Below are positions 17,147 through 26,825 of a stretch of DNA of 42,322 bases, one piece after another. This DNA comes from Gammaproteobacteria bacterium (GTDB taxonomy: Bacteria > Pseudomonadota > Gammaproteobacteria > JAUHZG01): contig JAUHZG010000003.1 of assembly GCA_030425845.1 (NCBI GenBank), positions 1-42,322 on the forward strand, written 5' to 3'. The translations under genes and the position numbers were made by a program. Each line of letters begins with the position of its first letter. The first letter of the stretch is position 1. Under the pieces are notes generated by a model, which saw only the letters and a list, made by a program, of their open reading frames with translations, was not told the origin of the DNA and did not search any database.

Positions 17147-17698
17147 GTGAAAGGAAAAGGTGTAATTCTTATCATGACAATGGTGTGTGCATTCATCACC
17201 GCCAATGCTCAAACGATAGTGTATAAGAGTATCGATGCATCTGGTAGTGTGGCTTTCTCCGATAAAGCGCCAGCACAATCTGCACATGCCACACAGGTAG
17301 TGCTAAATACGCCACCTGAAGCGGTTCAGATGCAACAAGCTAACTCTAAAGTAACGGCCAAAGAGCTGCAAATCGGCCCATCATCCACGACAGCGCTTTC
17401 TCATGAACAAAAAGCTAATCAAGAAAAGCTCTTTGAACTTAAGTCCTTGGTCAAACACGCGGAGACAGTACTTACTAAGTCCGTCAACAGCTATAACGCC
17501 GCGCGCTCACAATACCAAGTGGCGCGTGAACACTATGTTTCTAATACTAGCGTGAATGCGCAAGACGAGTTATTACGGTCGAAACGCTTGCACTTGATGA
17601 CAGAAGTGATCAGGCTAGCCAAGCACCGAGTGGATGAAGCGAAAGAACAATTACGTTTAGCTCGACGTGAGCTTAATGCCAATATTCACCGCCAATAG
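17147..17698 (+). CDS. Secreted DUF4124-domain protein with coiled coil
   Basis: A 183-residue exported protein. A signal peptide (residues 1-21, ending NAQ) is followed by a DUF4124 module in which an imported strand pair reads VYKSIDASGSVAFSDKAP, the pattern Y-x-x-x-D-x-x-G-x-x-x-F-S-D. From about residue 90 the chain is a long charged helix, probably coiled coil. I chose GTG at 17147, six bases after GGAGA; a GTG at 17141 abuts that site. DUF4124 is of unknown function and common in gammaproteobacterial envelopes. The next gene starts 8 bp after the stop, so the two form an operon. Confidence 0.75.
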   Translation: MKGKGVILIMTMVCAFITANAQTIVYKSIDASGSVAFSDKAPAQSAHATQVVLNTPPEAVQMQQANSKVTAKELQIGPSSTTALSHEQKANQEKLFELKSLVKHAETVLTKSVNSYNAARSQYQVAREHYVSNTSVNAQDELLRSKRLHLMTEVIRLAKHRVDEAKEQLRLARRELNANIHRQ

Positions 17699-17706
17699 GA
17701 GCTCCC

Positions 17707-18714
17707 ATGGTTTTTTTGATTTATTTACTCGTTTTTGTTGTCGTCCTTTGGAACATTAAGCTCTGTGCAAAATGGTTAGGGGCGAAACGTACTGGCTGGG
17801 GCTGGTGTTTCTTGGCAGTGATTGCCACGATGGTCCTTGGCTTTTTAGGGCAAATTGTTGTTGGGATTGTCGCAGTCTTTTTAGGGCCATTGGCGGTGCC
17901 GTTTATTTTAGTCATGAGTGTACTTATCCCCTCGTTTATTTATGCGATGGTGCTAGACAGCGGCTTTGTCGCGGGGATAGGGATCTATTTGCTGAGTACG
18001 CTGATCTCGATAGTGATGGGTGTCGCTTTATTCTTTATCTTAATGTTTTCTTCGGTGATTTCAGGGGTTAGCGATTTGAAAACCGCTGATATTAACTTCC
18101 AAACGTTACAAAAATTTGAAAAGCGTGCCGAAGGAAGCTTAACGCTTAAGGAGCTTTCGGCGGCAAGTGATGCGGTTTGTGCTTGTGGTGAAGACAAAGC
18201 GTGTTTTGATCAGAAGATGTTAGTGGTGAAATCGCTGCATGTGAAAGCGAGCAAGCAGGAAGGGTTAGGCGAATTCGACAAAATGCGAGTGGAGCAAGAG
18301 CTAGAGAAAGCCGAAGTTTGTGTTAAGACACCAAGCAAAGATAACCTTAGTTACCAGCAAGATGACGAAGACGAGTTAGTGAATAACCAACCGAAAAAGA
18401 AAGATCAGCGCTTTTTACGCAAAAAAACAGTCTATCAAGATATCGCGGTAAAAGACTTCCCGGTATATAAAGGCTATCAAGCCAAGATCACTCTCAAGAA
18501 TGGTCAAGTGAAGCAGGGGCAAATCGGACGTAGCGTGGATAAAATGATTGAGATCAGAACTTTTGCACACGGTGGTTCGATGACAACGTATGTGGGTTTG
18601 TCGGATGTGCGTAGTATCGAAATACAAAAGACAGTTTACGAGAAGCTTGATGATGGAACAGCAAAGAAGCCGTCTGTCGAAAAAGAAGAGTCGAAGTCAG
18701 AGTCCTTGCAATGA
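17707..18714 (+). CDS. Membrane protein with large cytoplasmic or periplasmic tail, unknown
   Basis: A 335-residue protein. Four hydrophobic segments occupy residues 1-120, some with Gly-rich faces (FLGQIVVGIVAVFLGPLAVP). A soluble region follows with three close cysteines (CACGEDKAC, around 158-166). A basic/acidic disordered stretch (DDEDELVNNQPKKKDQRF) comes next, and then a compact beta-rich tail (AKITLKNGQVKQGQIG) resembling a small Sm-like or SH3-like barrel. The tail resemblance is an impression only. It is co-transcribed with the DUF4124 gene, with AGGAG before the ATG. Confidence 0.6.
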   Translation: MVFLIYLLVFVVVLWNIKLCAKWLGAKRTGWGWCFLAVIATMVLGFLGQIVVGIVAVFLGPLAVPFILVMSVLIPSFIYAMVLDSGFVAGIGIYLLSTLISIVMGVALFFILMFSSVISGVSDLKTADINFQTLQKFEKRAEGSLTLKELSAASDAVCACGEDKACFDQKMLVVKSLHVKASKQEGLGEFDKMRVEQELEKAEVCVKTPSKDNLSYQQDDEDELVNNQPKKKDQRFLRKKTVYQDIAVKDFPVYKGYQAKITLKNGQVKQGQIGRSVDKMIEIRTFAHGGSMTTYVGLSDVRSIEIQKTVYEKLDDGTAKKPSVEKEESKSESLQ

Positions 18715-18723
18715 CAAGAGACT

Positions 18724-18749
18724 GGGTGGTTTAAGCGAGTAAACCACCC
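18724..18749. terminator. Strong bidirectional hairpin terminator
   Basis: Ten-base arms GGGTGGTTTA and TAAACCACCC pair perfectly around a six-base loop, followed on the plus strand by GATATTTCTTT. It lies between convergent genes ending at 18714 and 18759 and probably serves both. Confidence 0.75.
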
Positions 18750-18758
18750 GATATTTCT

Positions 18759-19133
18759 TTATTCGCCAATTGCGCGCGCCGAGCAGCGATAAACGTTCCC
18801 CATGGTCATTACACTTGTTTGCGTGGCGCCACCACTGCCGTAGCCGGCACCGCCAGAGAAAGCGGCTCGGTTTGTAATGAGCTGTACGTAGTTACCACCT
18901 TTGTCTAATGCACGGTTGCGTAAGTCATTCTGTGCACCAATTTCTAAATTGCGGTTAGACGTGTAAGAACCCGTGAAGAAGTTGCCTTGGCTGCCAGAGA
19001 CTTGACCTAAGAACTTACAGCCTCGTGGTGGTTTGTTTGGCGAGACGATGACTTTGTCTGCGCCTGGTTTAAGTGCGATCGATGCACAGCCGGCTAATAG
19101 CAATGCGGGTAATAGAAGAGCTGTTTTTTTCAT
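18759..19133 (-). CDS. DUF4156-family lipoprotein
   Basis: A 124-residue outer-envelope lipoprotein. The signal ends in lipobox LAGC with Cys16. The mature protein matches the DUF4156 pattern: GADKVIVSPNKPPRGCKFLGQV near the start (given here in part), then NDLRNRALDKGGNYV and a C-terminal YRC. Two mature cysteines (about 39 and 118) could pair. Escherichia coli YjeI-type proteins belong to this family; the function is unsettled. AGG precedes the ATG. Confidence 0.85.
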   Translation of the reverse strand: MKKTALLLPALLLAGCASIALKPGADKVIVSPNKPPRGCKFLGQVSGSQGNFFTGSYTSNRNLEIGAQNDLRNRALDKGGNYVQLITNRAAFSGGAGYGSGGATQTSVMTMGNVYRCSARAIGE

Positions 19134-19400
19134 AATATGTCCTTACCTATTGAAATTACCATTGTCTGAATCGAGGCGAGTATAGCGTGGATGTTACTCG
19201 TTTACAAAAAAACGCAGTATGCAATTTTGTCTATAAACAAATCAGCGAGGGTCGCTTTTTGGCTAATGGTAACAGCGTTTTCGTAGAGAGCTTTGTTACA
19301 GTTGGCCACCATGTGGCGGTTATATGTAATTTTATAGTCGCTATTTAATAATTCCTTAAGGTTAAACTGTTATCGTTTTTGCTATCTATTCAAAATACAA

Positions 19401-19877
19401 ATGAGTTATACAATGTTAGATACGACTAGAGCTATCTTAGTGGACTTGAGGACGGACGTTGCTAATTTTTTCGAGCAATGGGCGATATACAATACAAGCG
19501 ATCCGTGTGCTACAAGTTGTTCATTTTATTTCTTTACAGCAGTTGATACATTAACCGGACAGAACTCTTTCGCATCTGGACTGGATTCACTTAACGTAAA
19601 TTTGCACAGCAAGGCATTGATCAGTCTGCTCGATAGGTTATACGTGATTAATGACCGTCAACTTCCCATCAAGGAACAAACCGATCAGGCCGTGCTCGAT
19701 CATATTAATGATCTGCATAGACTTTTATCTGACACCACCCTTGGCGAGAAGAAAAGTTGGCAGCCAAATAGAATGTTCGAACCCATTCGCGCTCTACTAG
19801 CGAAGCTTGAGCGCGCTCACACACAGATTGCTGACTCACTAGGGATATCAGCTAATTCCCACACTCCAGGTGTTTGA
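19401..19877 (+). CDS. Orphan cytoplasmic protein
   Basis: A 158-residue protein that I do not recognise, with no signal peptide or membrane span. It appears helical, with a Cys-containing loop (SDPCATSCSFYFF, residues 33-45) and a C-terminal charged helix (IRALLAKLERAHTQIA). Neither the ATG at 19401 nor the ATG at 19413 has a clear ribosome-binding site, so the start is uncertain. The gene is preceded by about 265 bp of AT-rich DNA that I cannot interpret beyond small hairpins. It could be lineage-specific. Confidence 0.5.
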   Translation: MSYTMLDTTRAILVDLRTDVANFFEQWAIYNTSDPCATSCSFYFFTAVDTLTGQNSFASGLDSLNVNLHSKALISLLDRLYVINDRQLPIKEQTDQAVLDHINDLHRLLSDTTLGEKKSWQPNRMFEPIRALLAKLERAHTQIADSLGISANSHTPGV

Positions 19878-19895
19878 CAACATTAATAAAGATGA

Positions 19896-19914
19896 AAGCC
19901 CATTGGATGGGCTT
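19896..19914. terminator. Short bidirectional terminator
   Basis: Arms AAGCCCA and TGGGCTT form a perfect seven-base stem with a five-base loop between the convergent ends of the orphan gene (19877) and dut (19922). T runs on either side are short, so strength is uncertain. Confidence 0.55.
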
Positions 19915-19921
19915 AAATTAT

Positions 19922-20377
19922 CTAAGCCACGCCACTTGAGCCAAAGCCGCCTTCACCACGGTCGGTTTCTGCGAACTCTTCAACTACTTCAAATTGCGCC
20001 TGTACCACGGGCACGATGACAAGCTGTGCGATTCTGTCGCCTGGGTTTACTGTAAAGTGATCGTTACCGCGGTTCCAGACGGAAATTTTAAGGGGACCCT
20101 GGTAGTCGGAATCAATTAAACCGACAAGATTACCTAACACGATGCCGTGTTTATGCCCCAAGCCGGACCGAGGTAACAAGACGGCGGCTAAATGTGGATC
20201 TTCTAAATAAATGGAGATCCCAGTATCAAGTAACTGTGTTTCACCGGGGGCGAGTTGCAGTGGTTCATCTAATACAACCCGCAAGTCCATCCCAGCAGAG
20301 CCTTCGGTAGAATAGGTAGGTAGTGGGATCTCGTTACCGATGCGTTTATCTAAAATCTTCACTTGTACTTTATTCAT
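19922..20377 (-). CDS. dut: dUTP diphosphatase
   Basis: A 151-residue trimeric dUTPase that hydrolyses dUTP to dUMP and keeps uracil out of DNA. All five motifs are present: GSAGMDL (26-32), PRSGLG (69-74), GLIDSDYQG (86-94), GDRIAQLV (113-120), and the Gly-rich C-terminal arm [10 protein letters not shown] (140-149). An upstream frame extension exists, but the ATG at 20377 gives the standard N-terminus [10 protein letters not shown]. That ATG overlaps the last codons of coaBC by eight bases (ATGAATAA), a classic translational-coupling arrangement and a conserved gammaproteobacterial gene order. Confidence 0.97.
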   Translation of the reverse strand: MNKVQVKILDKRIGNEIPLPTYSTEGSAGMDLRVVLDEPLQLAPGETQLLDTGISIYLEDPHLAAVLLPRSGLGHKHGIVLGNLVGLIDSDYQGPLKISVWNRGNDHFTVNPGDRIAQLVIVPVVQAQFEVVEEFAETDRGEGGFGSSGVA

Positions 20378-21566
20378 GGTTCTCACTCTCTGTTGCAATA
20401 GAATCTATAATGGCGGCTGCACACTTGGCCTTGCTCATCCTTGGTAGTGCTTGCTTGCTATCTTTATGATAAATCGTAATAGCATTCTCGTCACTGGCAA
20501 AGCCGACGGATGGTTCACTTATATCATTGGCTATCAACATTGCCAAGCGCTTCTCGCGAAGTTTACGTGTGGCATGTTTGTCGTGATCCTGGGTTTGTGC
20601 ACTAAAGCCTACACACATCACATCTGGATACTCGTGACTGACTGTGGCAAGGATATCTTCAGTGCGCTGAAACTCTATCACAAGATTGGCGGTTTGCTTG
20701 GGACTCTTGTGTGCGTTTTTCTTTATGGGAGTGTAATCCGCTACAGCGGCGGCACTGATAAAAATATCGGTTTGTGGCATGTGCTGGTGAACGGCTTGTG
20801 CCATGTCAGCGGCACTAATGACATCGATGCGCTCAACGCCGCGCGGAGTTGCTAAGGTGACAGGCCCTGCGATCAGGGTGACACGTGCGCCCGCGTTCAC
20901 CGCTTCGCGCGCCAAGGCAAAGCCCATCTTACCGCTACTCGGGTTAGATAAAAAGCGTGCGGGATCTAAGTGTTCGCGTGTCGGGCCAGCGCTGATCGTG
21001 ACACGCTTGCCGGCAAGTTTGCCTGTGAGCAGTGTGGATTGGATATGAGTGAATAATTCCTCGGGCTCTAGCATGCGCCCAGGACCCACATCACCACAAG
21101 CTTGCTCACCACTGGCGGGTCCCCAAATGGCGACACCATTTTCCGCTAAGGTAGCTAGGTTTGCTGTGGTTTGTGGGTGGCGATACATGGCTTGGTTCAT
21201 GGCAGGTGCTACGGCGACTGGAGCTGGGGTAGCGAGCGCTGTGGTGAGTAATAGATTGTCGGCTTCGCCCGCGGCAAGTTTGGCCAGTGTATCGGCGGTG
21301 GCGGGGGCGATGAGGAACAGATCGGCAAAGCGTGCGAGCTCAATATGGCCCATGGCAGCTTCGGCTTTGGCGTCCAACAGGTCTTCGTGTACAGGATTAC
21401 CACACAGTGCCTGCACGGTGATGGGTGTAATAAAGGCTTTGGCACTTTGGGTCATGATCACTCTGACACTAGCCCCTGACTTAGTTAACTCCCTGATTAA
21501 TATGGGTATTTTGTAGGCGGCAATGCCGCCTGTGATGCCAATTAGGATGTTTTTGTGTTCGAGCAT
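20370..21566 (-). CDS. coaBC: Bifunctional PPC decarboxylase / PPC synthetase
   Basis: A 398-residue fusion for two steps of coenzyme A synthesis: ligation of cysteine to 4'-phosphopantothenate and FMN-dependent decarboxylation of the product. CoaC residues are His74 (GHIELARF), Asn124 in PAMNQAM and Cys157 in [10 protein letters not shown]. The CoaB half begins near residue 185 with [10 protein letters not shown] and shows [12 protein letters not shown]. The upstream GTG (21572) is in frame, but AAGG is spaced for the ATG at 21566. dut follows with an eight-base overlap. It is divergent from rplU across a 111-bp gap. Confidence 0.96.
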   Translation of the reverse strand: MLEHKNILIGITGGIAAYKIPILIRELTKSGASVRVIMTQSAKAFITPITVQALCGNPVHEDLLDAKAEAAMGHIELARFADLFLIAPATADTLAKLAAGEADNLLLTTALATPAPVAVAPAMNQAMYRHPQTTANLATLAENGVAIWGPASGEQACGDVGPGRMLEPEELFTHIQSTLLTGKLAGKRVTISAGPTREHLDPARFLSNPSSGKMGFALAREAVNAGARVTLIAGPVTLATPRGVERIDVISAADMAQAVHQHMPQTDIFISAAAVADYTPIKKNAHKSPKQTANLVIEFQRTEDILATVSHEYPDVMCVGFSAQTQDHDKHATRKLREKRLAMLIANDISEPSVGFASDENAITIYHKDSKQALPRMSKAKCAAAIIDSIATESENHE

Positions 21567-21598
21567 GACCACCGCCTTTTAACTGCTGCAGGTTTTGC

Positions 21599-21627
21599 TT
21601 GCGTGAGAGTGTCAGATCTCTTATCAT
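21599..21627 (+). promoter_or_regulatory. Candidate sigma-70 promoter for rplU-rpmA
   Basis: A -35 box TTGCGT and a -10 box TATCAT are 17 bp apart, placing the start near 21634, about 44 bases before the rplU ATG. The -10 is one base off consensus; the -35 matches only its TTG. No other candidate in the gap looks better. Confidence 0.4.
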
Positions 21628-21677
21628 TAGCGCCCTTTATATCAGAGCTGTGAAGCGATTGGAATACGGAGCAGAGT

Positions 21678-21989
21678 ATGTACGCGGTAATTAAGAGCGG
21701 CGGGAAACAATACCGAGTGGCACAAGGCCAGGTATTACGTTTAGAAAAATTAGACACTGAAGCGGGTGCAGACGTGACTTTTGACAACGTGTTATTAGTC
21801 GCTGATGGCGAAAACATTAAAGTAGGTAAGCCTGCTGTTGATGGCGCGAAAGTTGTCGCTGTTGTAATGGAGCACGGTCGTCGTAAGAAAATCGACGTGA
21901 TTAAATTCAAACGTCGTAAAAACTATCGTCGTACCAAAGGGCACAAGCAGCATTACACGCAAGTAAAGATCAAAGAAATTCAAGCATAA
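21678..21989 (+). CDS. rplU: 50S ribosomal protein L21
   Basis: A 103-residue 23S rRNA-binding protein. The N-terminus [18 protein letters not shown] and the basic block [16 protein letters not shown] near the C-terminus are diagnostic, and the length is standard. GGAG lies upstream of the ATG. It leads the conserved order rplU-rpmA-obgE; rpmA begins 14 bp after its stop. Confidence 0.98.
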   Translation: MYAVIKSGGKQYRVAQGQVLRLEKLDTEAGADVTFDNVLLVADGENIKVGKPAVDGAKVVAVVMEHGRRKKIDVIKFKRRKNYRRTKGHKQHYTQVKIKEIQA

Positions 21990-22003
21990 CGAGGATTTAG
22001 ACA

Positions 22004-22276
22004 ATGGCTCATAAGAAAGCAGGTGGTAGTACCCGAAATGGTCGCGATTCGAATCCACAGTTTCGTGGTGTGAAACGCTACGGGGGCGAATTCGTACAAG
22101 CGGGCAACATTATCGTGCGCCAAGTGGGATCAACTTTCCACGCTGGTGACAATGTTGGTACCGGTAAAGATTACACACTATTTGCGCTTCACGATGGTTT
22201 TGTTAAGTTTGCTGTTAAAGGCAAAAACCGTCGTAAGACTGTAGAAGTGGTTGCACAAGAAGAAACAAGCGCATAA
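22004..22276 (+). CDS. rpmA: 50S ribosomal protein L27
   Basis: A 90-residue protein whose N-terminal tail reaches the peptidyl-transferase centre. It starts [17 protein letters not shown], the gammaproteobacterial form without the cleaved leader seen in Firmicutes. GAGG is upstream, and it is co-transcribed with rplU. A strong terminator follows at 22317-22347, so obgE is partly or wholly separate. Confidence 0.98.
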   Translation: MAHKKAGGSTRNGRDSNPQFRGVKRYGGEFVQAGNIIVRQVGSTFHAGDNVGTGKDYTLFALHDGFVKFAVKGKNRRKTVEVVAQEETSA

Positions 22277-22316
22277 GTCGCGAAGAATTTTCTTCTGCAA
22301 GCAAACATTAGTACGA

Positions 22317-22347
22317 AAAGCCTCGATCACAATGATCGGGGCTTTTT
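22317..22347 (+). terminator. Rho-independent terminator after rpmA
   Basis: Arms AAAAGCCTCGATCA and TGATCGGGGCTTTT pair with one T-G wobble around a three-base loop, and the 3' arm runs into TTTTT. This should end the rplU-rpmA transcript, with possible read-through to obgE. Confidence 0.9.
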
Positions 22348-22435
22348 CGGTTAGGGATTAGTGCGAGCGCGTAGCAGGTTATCCAGCAAGGCAATAACAT
22401 CGTGTGGTAAAACACAGATTGAATGAAATAGGTAA

Positions 22436-23455
<1,020 letters not shown>

Positions 23456-23515
23456 CACGTTACGCACTAATTGATTACATGTGCATTAGATCATTACTAC
23501 TAGGCAAAAATTACT

Positions 23516-24637
23516 ATGCAACGGCTGCAACCAGTCCGTCAATTCGATCCCGCTAATCTGTTACTCCTCTCGTACGCGGCTTTGGCGCCTGTTTTGCAAA
23601 TGCTGATTTTATTCAATAGCGTCTCAGGACATTACAACGAGGCTCTTGAAGAATATGCCAAAAGCCATTGCCCACAGGAGAAAGCTTTTTCTTTTCCTGT
23701 TTTAGGATTATCACCGGAGAGGCCTACTTTTTGGATCTCCTTCTTAACTTATTTTCTTGCTAGCACGTTGGCCTCCATCGTTATGCTTGAATGCGTTGTC
23801 GATAATAGGCTGCAAACAAATGCACAAGTAGGAACACTCAAAGCAAAGCTAAATGCGATGTATATGTTGGCGAAGAGACGTTATTACGAGCTAGTTTCAA
23901 TGGCTATTTTTATGCTGACAAGTGTTTTGCCCGCGATTAGCTATTGCTTTAACGGTCAAGATGACGGGTTGCTATTCGGTGAGAAGAAACAATTAATTAA
24001 ATGCGGCGAACAGAACCGATATTTCGAACCGCTACTTCCTGGTTTCCTCTTTGATTCGTGGACGGCTTGGCCACTCAGCTTAGTGAGTACATTATATTTA
24101 CCCTGCTTGTCACTGACTTTTTTATACATGTTGCGCCCGTATTGTAGTGCTAAGATAGAACATGACGGTGTGATGTATTATTTAAGGGGGGAGCACCCTG
24201 CACAGGCTAGTACTTATCAGTTTAGCGACGATGGTGAGGGAGCTGTTTTTCTGCATACCCCTGAACCTGATCCTGCTTTATGTGGTGCTTTACAATGGCT
24301 CGAAGATGGGCAAGTTAGGCAAGTATGGCCTATGTTGGACTTAGAGTTGGGACATGAGGCTGTCGACGCGCAAGCAAGTGCTGAATGGAGAGCGCTGGTT
24401 GCTGAGGCGAATAGGGTGGCTAATCTTAGAGGTATACCTATAGGGGTAAGAGGCGAAGGACCTTACTTTATTCAGGGACGTTGTGATGGTCGCGCCCTTT
24501 TGTTGAGAGAGTACAATGACGGTGGGGAGCTTGTGGTGACTTATGAGTTGCAGCGAAATGCTGTTACAGCGAGATTTGATTGGCAGGTACGCTACCCCGA
24601 TCATGGCGCGGGGATACCGCTGGCACCAGGACGATGA
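23516..24637 (+). CDS. Orphan multi-span membrane protein
   Basis: A 373-residue protein I do not recognise. Hydrophobic spans lie near residues 16-36, 72-93, 124-146 and 184-206. The first loop (about 37-70) has one Cys, and the loop after the third span holds two more plus GLLFGEKKQLIKCGEQ. The C-terminal half (210-373) is soluble, acidic and beta-rich. The ribosome-binding site is weak. The final codons overlap the start of a 45-codon ORF by four bases (ATGA), and an exported acidic protein follows, so the three may form one unit. No family can be named. Confidence 0.6.
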   Translation: MQRLQPVRQFDPANLLLLSYAALAPVLQMLILFNSVSGHYNEALEEYAKSHCPQEKAFSFPVLGLSPERPTFWISFLTYFLASTLASIVMLECVVDNRLQTNAQVGTLKAKLNAMYMLAKRRYYELVSMAIFMLTSVLPAISYCFNGQDDGLLFGEKKQLIKCGEQNRYFEPLLPGFLFDSWTAWPLSLVSTLYLPCLSLTFLYMLRPYCSAKIEHDGVMYYLRGEHPAQASTYQFSDDGEGAVFLHTPEPDPALCGALQWLEDGQVRQVWPMLDLELGHEAVDAQASAEWRALVAEANRVANLRGIPIGVRGEGPYFIQGRCDGRALLLREYNDGGELVVTYELQRNAVTARFDWQVRYPDHGAGIPLAPGR

Positions 24638-24771
24638 GCAAGCGTGATACCCCTCTCAAACTGCCGCAAAGCACACTTGAAAATAATCGAGTGTTGATGC
24701 AAATAAAGATGGTCAAGTTCCTGAAAGAGGCTTATATTTATTCTCAGATAAACTTAAATTATGGAGAGTAA
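24634..24771 (+). CDS. Candidate 45-residue coupled ORF
   Basis: A short frame whose ATG overlaps the preceding stop (ATGA) and which ends two bases before the next gene's ATG. The peptide is basic in its first half (MSKRDTPLKLPQ) and contains VKFLKEAYIYSQINLNYG. The tight fit between neighbours suggests translational coupling, but no homologue is known to me and it could be a chance frame. Confidence 0.35.
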   Translation: MSKRDTPLKLPQSTLENNRVLMQIKMVKFLKEAYIYSQINLNYGE

Positions 24772-24773
24772 AA

Positions 24774-25115
24774 ATGAGAAAACTAATCTTGACGGCCGGC
24801 TGGGTTGCATTGGTCTTTGGTCTGAGTGGAGTTGCTAGTGCAAGCCTAGTTCAGCATCAAGCTGATGCTCTAAGTCTTCAAGCGGCAGCGCCTTTAGTTA
24901 AGTTGGTCAGTGATGATCAAGACGATGCAAGCGCGGCGGATACCCAGGCTGATTCTCAAAGTGCTGACAGTGATAGCGATCAGAGCGCTAATAACGACAG
25001 TGATAGTGATAACAGCCAATACAGCGATGACGATTCTGATTCACAGGCAGCAAGTGCAGATGACTCTAGCAACTCGGCAGCAAATGATGAATCTGACGAC
25101 TCTGATTCTGACTAA
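24774..25115 (+). CDS. Exported Ser/Asp-rich low-complexity protein
   Basis: A 113-residue protein. A signal peptide (residues 1-23, ending ASA) is followed by a short hydrophobic-amphipathic part (24-46) and then about 65 residues made almost only of Ser, Asp, Ala, Asn and Gln. The tail consists of SD/DS repeats such as DSDSDQSANNDSDSDNS. The charge is strongly negative. Such SD-rich tails resemble calcium- or cation-binding acidic proteins. GGAG lies before the ATG. Repeats may vary in number between strains. A terminator follows at 25170-25199. Confidence 0.65.
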   Translation: MRKLILTAGWVALVFGLSGVASASLVQHQADALSLQAAAPLVKLVSDDQDDASAADTQADSQSADSDSDQSANNDSDSDNSQYSDDDSDSQAASADDSSNSAANDESDDSDSD

Positions 25116-25169
25116 AGCGGATCTGGCATGATAGGGTTTGGCCTTTTTCCCTTAAAAAAGGCACTCAAC

Positions 25170-25199
25170 AAAAAAACCGCCCTAAAGGCGGCTTTTTTG
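25170..25199. terminator. Bidirectional rho-independent terminator
   Basis: An A run, stem CCGCC/GGCGG with a five-base loop, then a T6 run. It works in either direction for the acidic-protein gene (plus strand) and rpsT (minus strand). A second inverted repeat, GCCTTTTT/AAAAAAGGC, lies just before it at 25141-25162. Confidence 0.9.
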
Positions 25200-25229
25200 T
25201 CAGCTAATCAAACGCTTAGCAGGCGTGGA

Positions 25230-25493
25230 TTAAGCCATTTCTTTGATGCGCGCGTTAAGACGGCTTTTGTGTCTAGCGGCTTTGTTCTTGTGAATTAAGC
25301 CCTTACCAGCCACTCTGTCGATGACAGGGACGGCTTCTTTGTAGGCATCGTTAGCAGCGTTTTTATCGCCTGCTTCGATAGCGTTAACCACACGCTTAAT
25401 GTAAGTTCTGAGCATAGAACGAACACTCATGGTACGTTGGCGGCGCTTAACCGCTTGTCTTGCGCGTTTACGTGCTTGAGGTGAATTTGCCAC
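25230..25493 (-). CDS. rpsT: 30S ribosomal protein S20
   Basis: An 87-residue primary 16S rRNA-binding protein. It begins [19 protein letters not shown] and carries the conserved [16 protein letters not shown] block near its end. The start codon is GTG at 25493, preceded by GGAG. In Escherichia coli rpsT begins with the weak codon UUG, which matters for autoregulation, so a non-ATG start here is notable. The downstream gap carries a strong terminator. Confidence 0.97.
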   Translation of the reverse strand: MANSPQARKRARQAVKRRQRTMSVRSMLRTYIKRVVNAIEAGDKNAANDAYKEAVPVIDRVAGKGLIHKNKAARHKSRLNARIKEMA

Positions 25494-25681
25494 GGATAAA
25501 CTCCAAATTAATCAATTAATCTACGTGCGCCATCTGGCAACACATCTGGGGTGCCGATCATGCGCATTATTGCTCCCATTGTCAATATAATCGGGCGAAA
25601 TAGGTGGCGATAGTGAAAAAAAAATTGGTAAGCTATAAAATACAATCCGTCACAAGCAAGTTAGTTTAAAAAAAGGACACT

Positions 25682-26821
25682 ATGATTAAAAAAACCTCCC
25701 GCCCTAAAGTGATTACACTTTTTATTTTGTTATGTGTTTTGGCTTTCTTCTGCCGGGGTTGGTGGTTGCATAATCTAAGTTATTGTTTGCCAGTTCGGAA
25801 CGCGTCTGTCCATGCGTCTGGCGAGAAGCACCGCTTACTTTTCAAGCCCAAAAATCCAAAATTGATACGCGTGCTTGTGCTCTCAGGGGGCGGGGTGCGT
25901 GGCTTGGTGAGCTTAGAAGTGCTCAAAGCGATCGAGAAAAAAGCTCATGAGCCCATTGCTGATTTGTTCGATTTATTTGTGGGGACCTCAACCGGGGCGA
26001 TAGCAGAGGCATCACTGCTAAAGCCTAATGAGAAGGGACAGCCAGAGTACACAACAGGCCAAGTGATTGAGTTCTATCACAGTCTTAGTAAGGAAGTTTT
26101 TAGACGGTCGTGGGTGTATCGGCTAGAGACGTTGAATGGGCTGCTAGGGCCTAAATATCCTTCGGAGCAGAAGTACCAGATTTTCAATAACAGGTTTAAG
26201 GGTTTAGAATTCAACCAGCTAATTAAACCGATGCTGATCCCGACGTATTCGCTTAATAGCGCAATTCCGATTCAATTTAGCAATTGGGGCAAAGAGTCTT
26301 ATCGTTACTATGTTAAAGATTTATTAATGGCGGCTACGGCACCACCAACTATTTTTCGACCTATTTATATGCATGTCATGAGGCGAGATCACGATGAAGA
26401 GCTGGTGGATGGGGCGATTTATGCGAACAACCCGTCGTTAATTGCGCTTGGAGTTGTGCTGAGTCGTTTTCCTCACGCAAAGTATGTGTTTGTTCATGTG
26501 GGGACAGGAATAAAGGCGCCGCATTTGCAGGTGGCACAAGTGAGTCACTGGGGATTGTTTAACTGGTCTACAAACATTATGAATGTTGTACTAAATGCAA
26601 ATTCCATCAATGCGGACAAAACAATGGAGTACACAGACTCTCATCTGAATACTCTTCGCTATGTGGATTTTAACAGTGCGCTGCCAGAGAAATTGTGGGC
26701 TATCGACGATACCTCGAAAGGCACTCAGAGAGCACTGAAAAAATTTGGGAGAAGTATAGTGCACGCACACCAAAAGCAGCTAGATGCTGTGGTTAAGCTC
26801 CTCAAAAGAGATAAGGCTTGA
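25682..26821 (+). CDS. Patatin-like phospholipase with N-terminal anchor
   Basis: A 379-residue serine acyl hydrolase of the patatin/CapV-type fold. The oxyanion-hole motif is GGGVRG (69-74), the nucleophile elbow GTSTG contains Ser103, and the dyad aspartate is Asp243 in DGA. Residues 9-27 form a hydrophobic signal anchor or uncleaved signal, so the enzyme probably faces the periplasm or is exported. Patatins include virulence lipases (ExoU, VipD), but the N-terminal anchor and lack of extra domains argue against a direct type IV effector. AAAGGA precedes the ATG. The CDF gene starts 4 bp after the stop. Confidence 0.88.
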   Translation: MIKKTSRPKVITLFILLCVLAFFCRGWWLHNLSYCLPVRNASVHASGEKHRLLFKPKNPKLIRVLVLSGGGVRGLVSLEVLKAIEKKAHEPIADLFDLFVGTSTGAIAEASLLKPNEKGQPEYTTGQVIEFYHSLSKEVFRRSWVYRLETLNGLLGPKYPSEQKYQIFNNRFKGLEFNQLIKPMLIPTYSLNSAIPIQFSNWGKESYRYYVKDLLMAATAPPTIFRPIYMHVMRRDHDEELVDGAIYANNPSLIALGVVLSRFPHAKYVFVHVGTGIKAPHLQVAQVSHWGLFNWSTNIMNVVLNANSINADKTMEYTDSHLNTLRYVDFNSALPEKLWAIDDTSKGTQRALKKFGRSIVHAHQKQLDAVVKLLKRDKA

Positions 26822-26825
26822 TCCA

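Noticed and set aside
21049-21516. A 155-codon frame opposite coaBC
   Set aside because: coaBC on the other strand has every catalytic motif; this frame is its antisense shadow.
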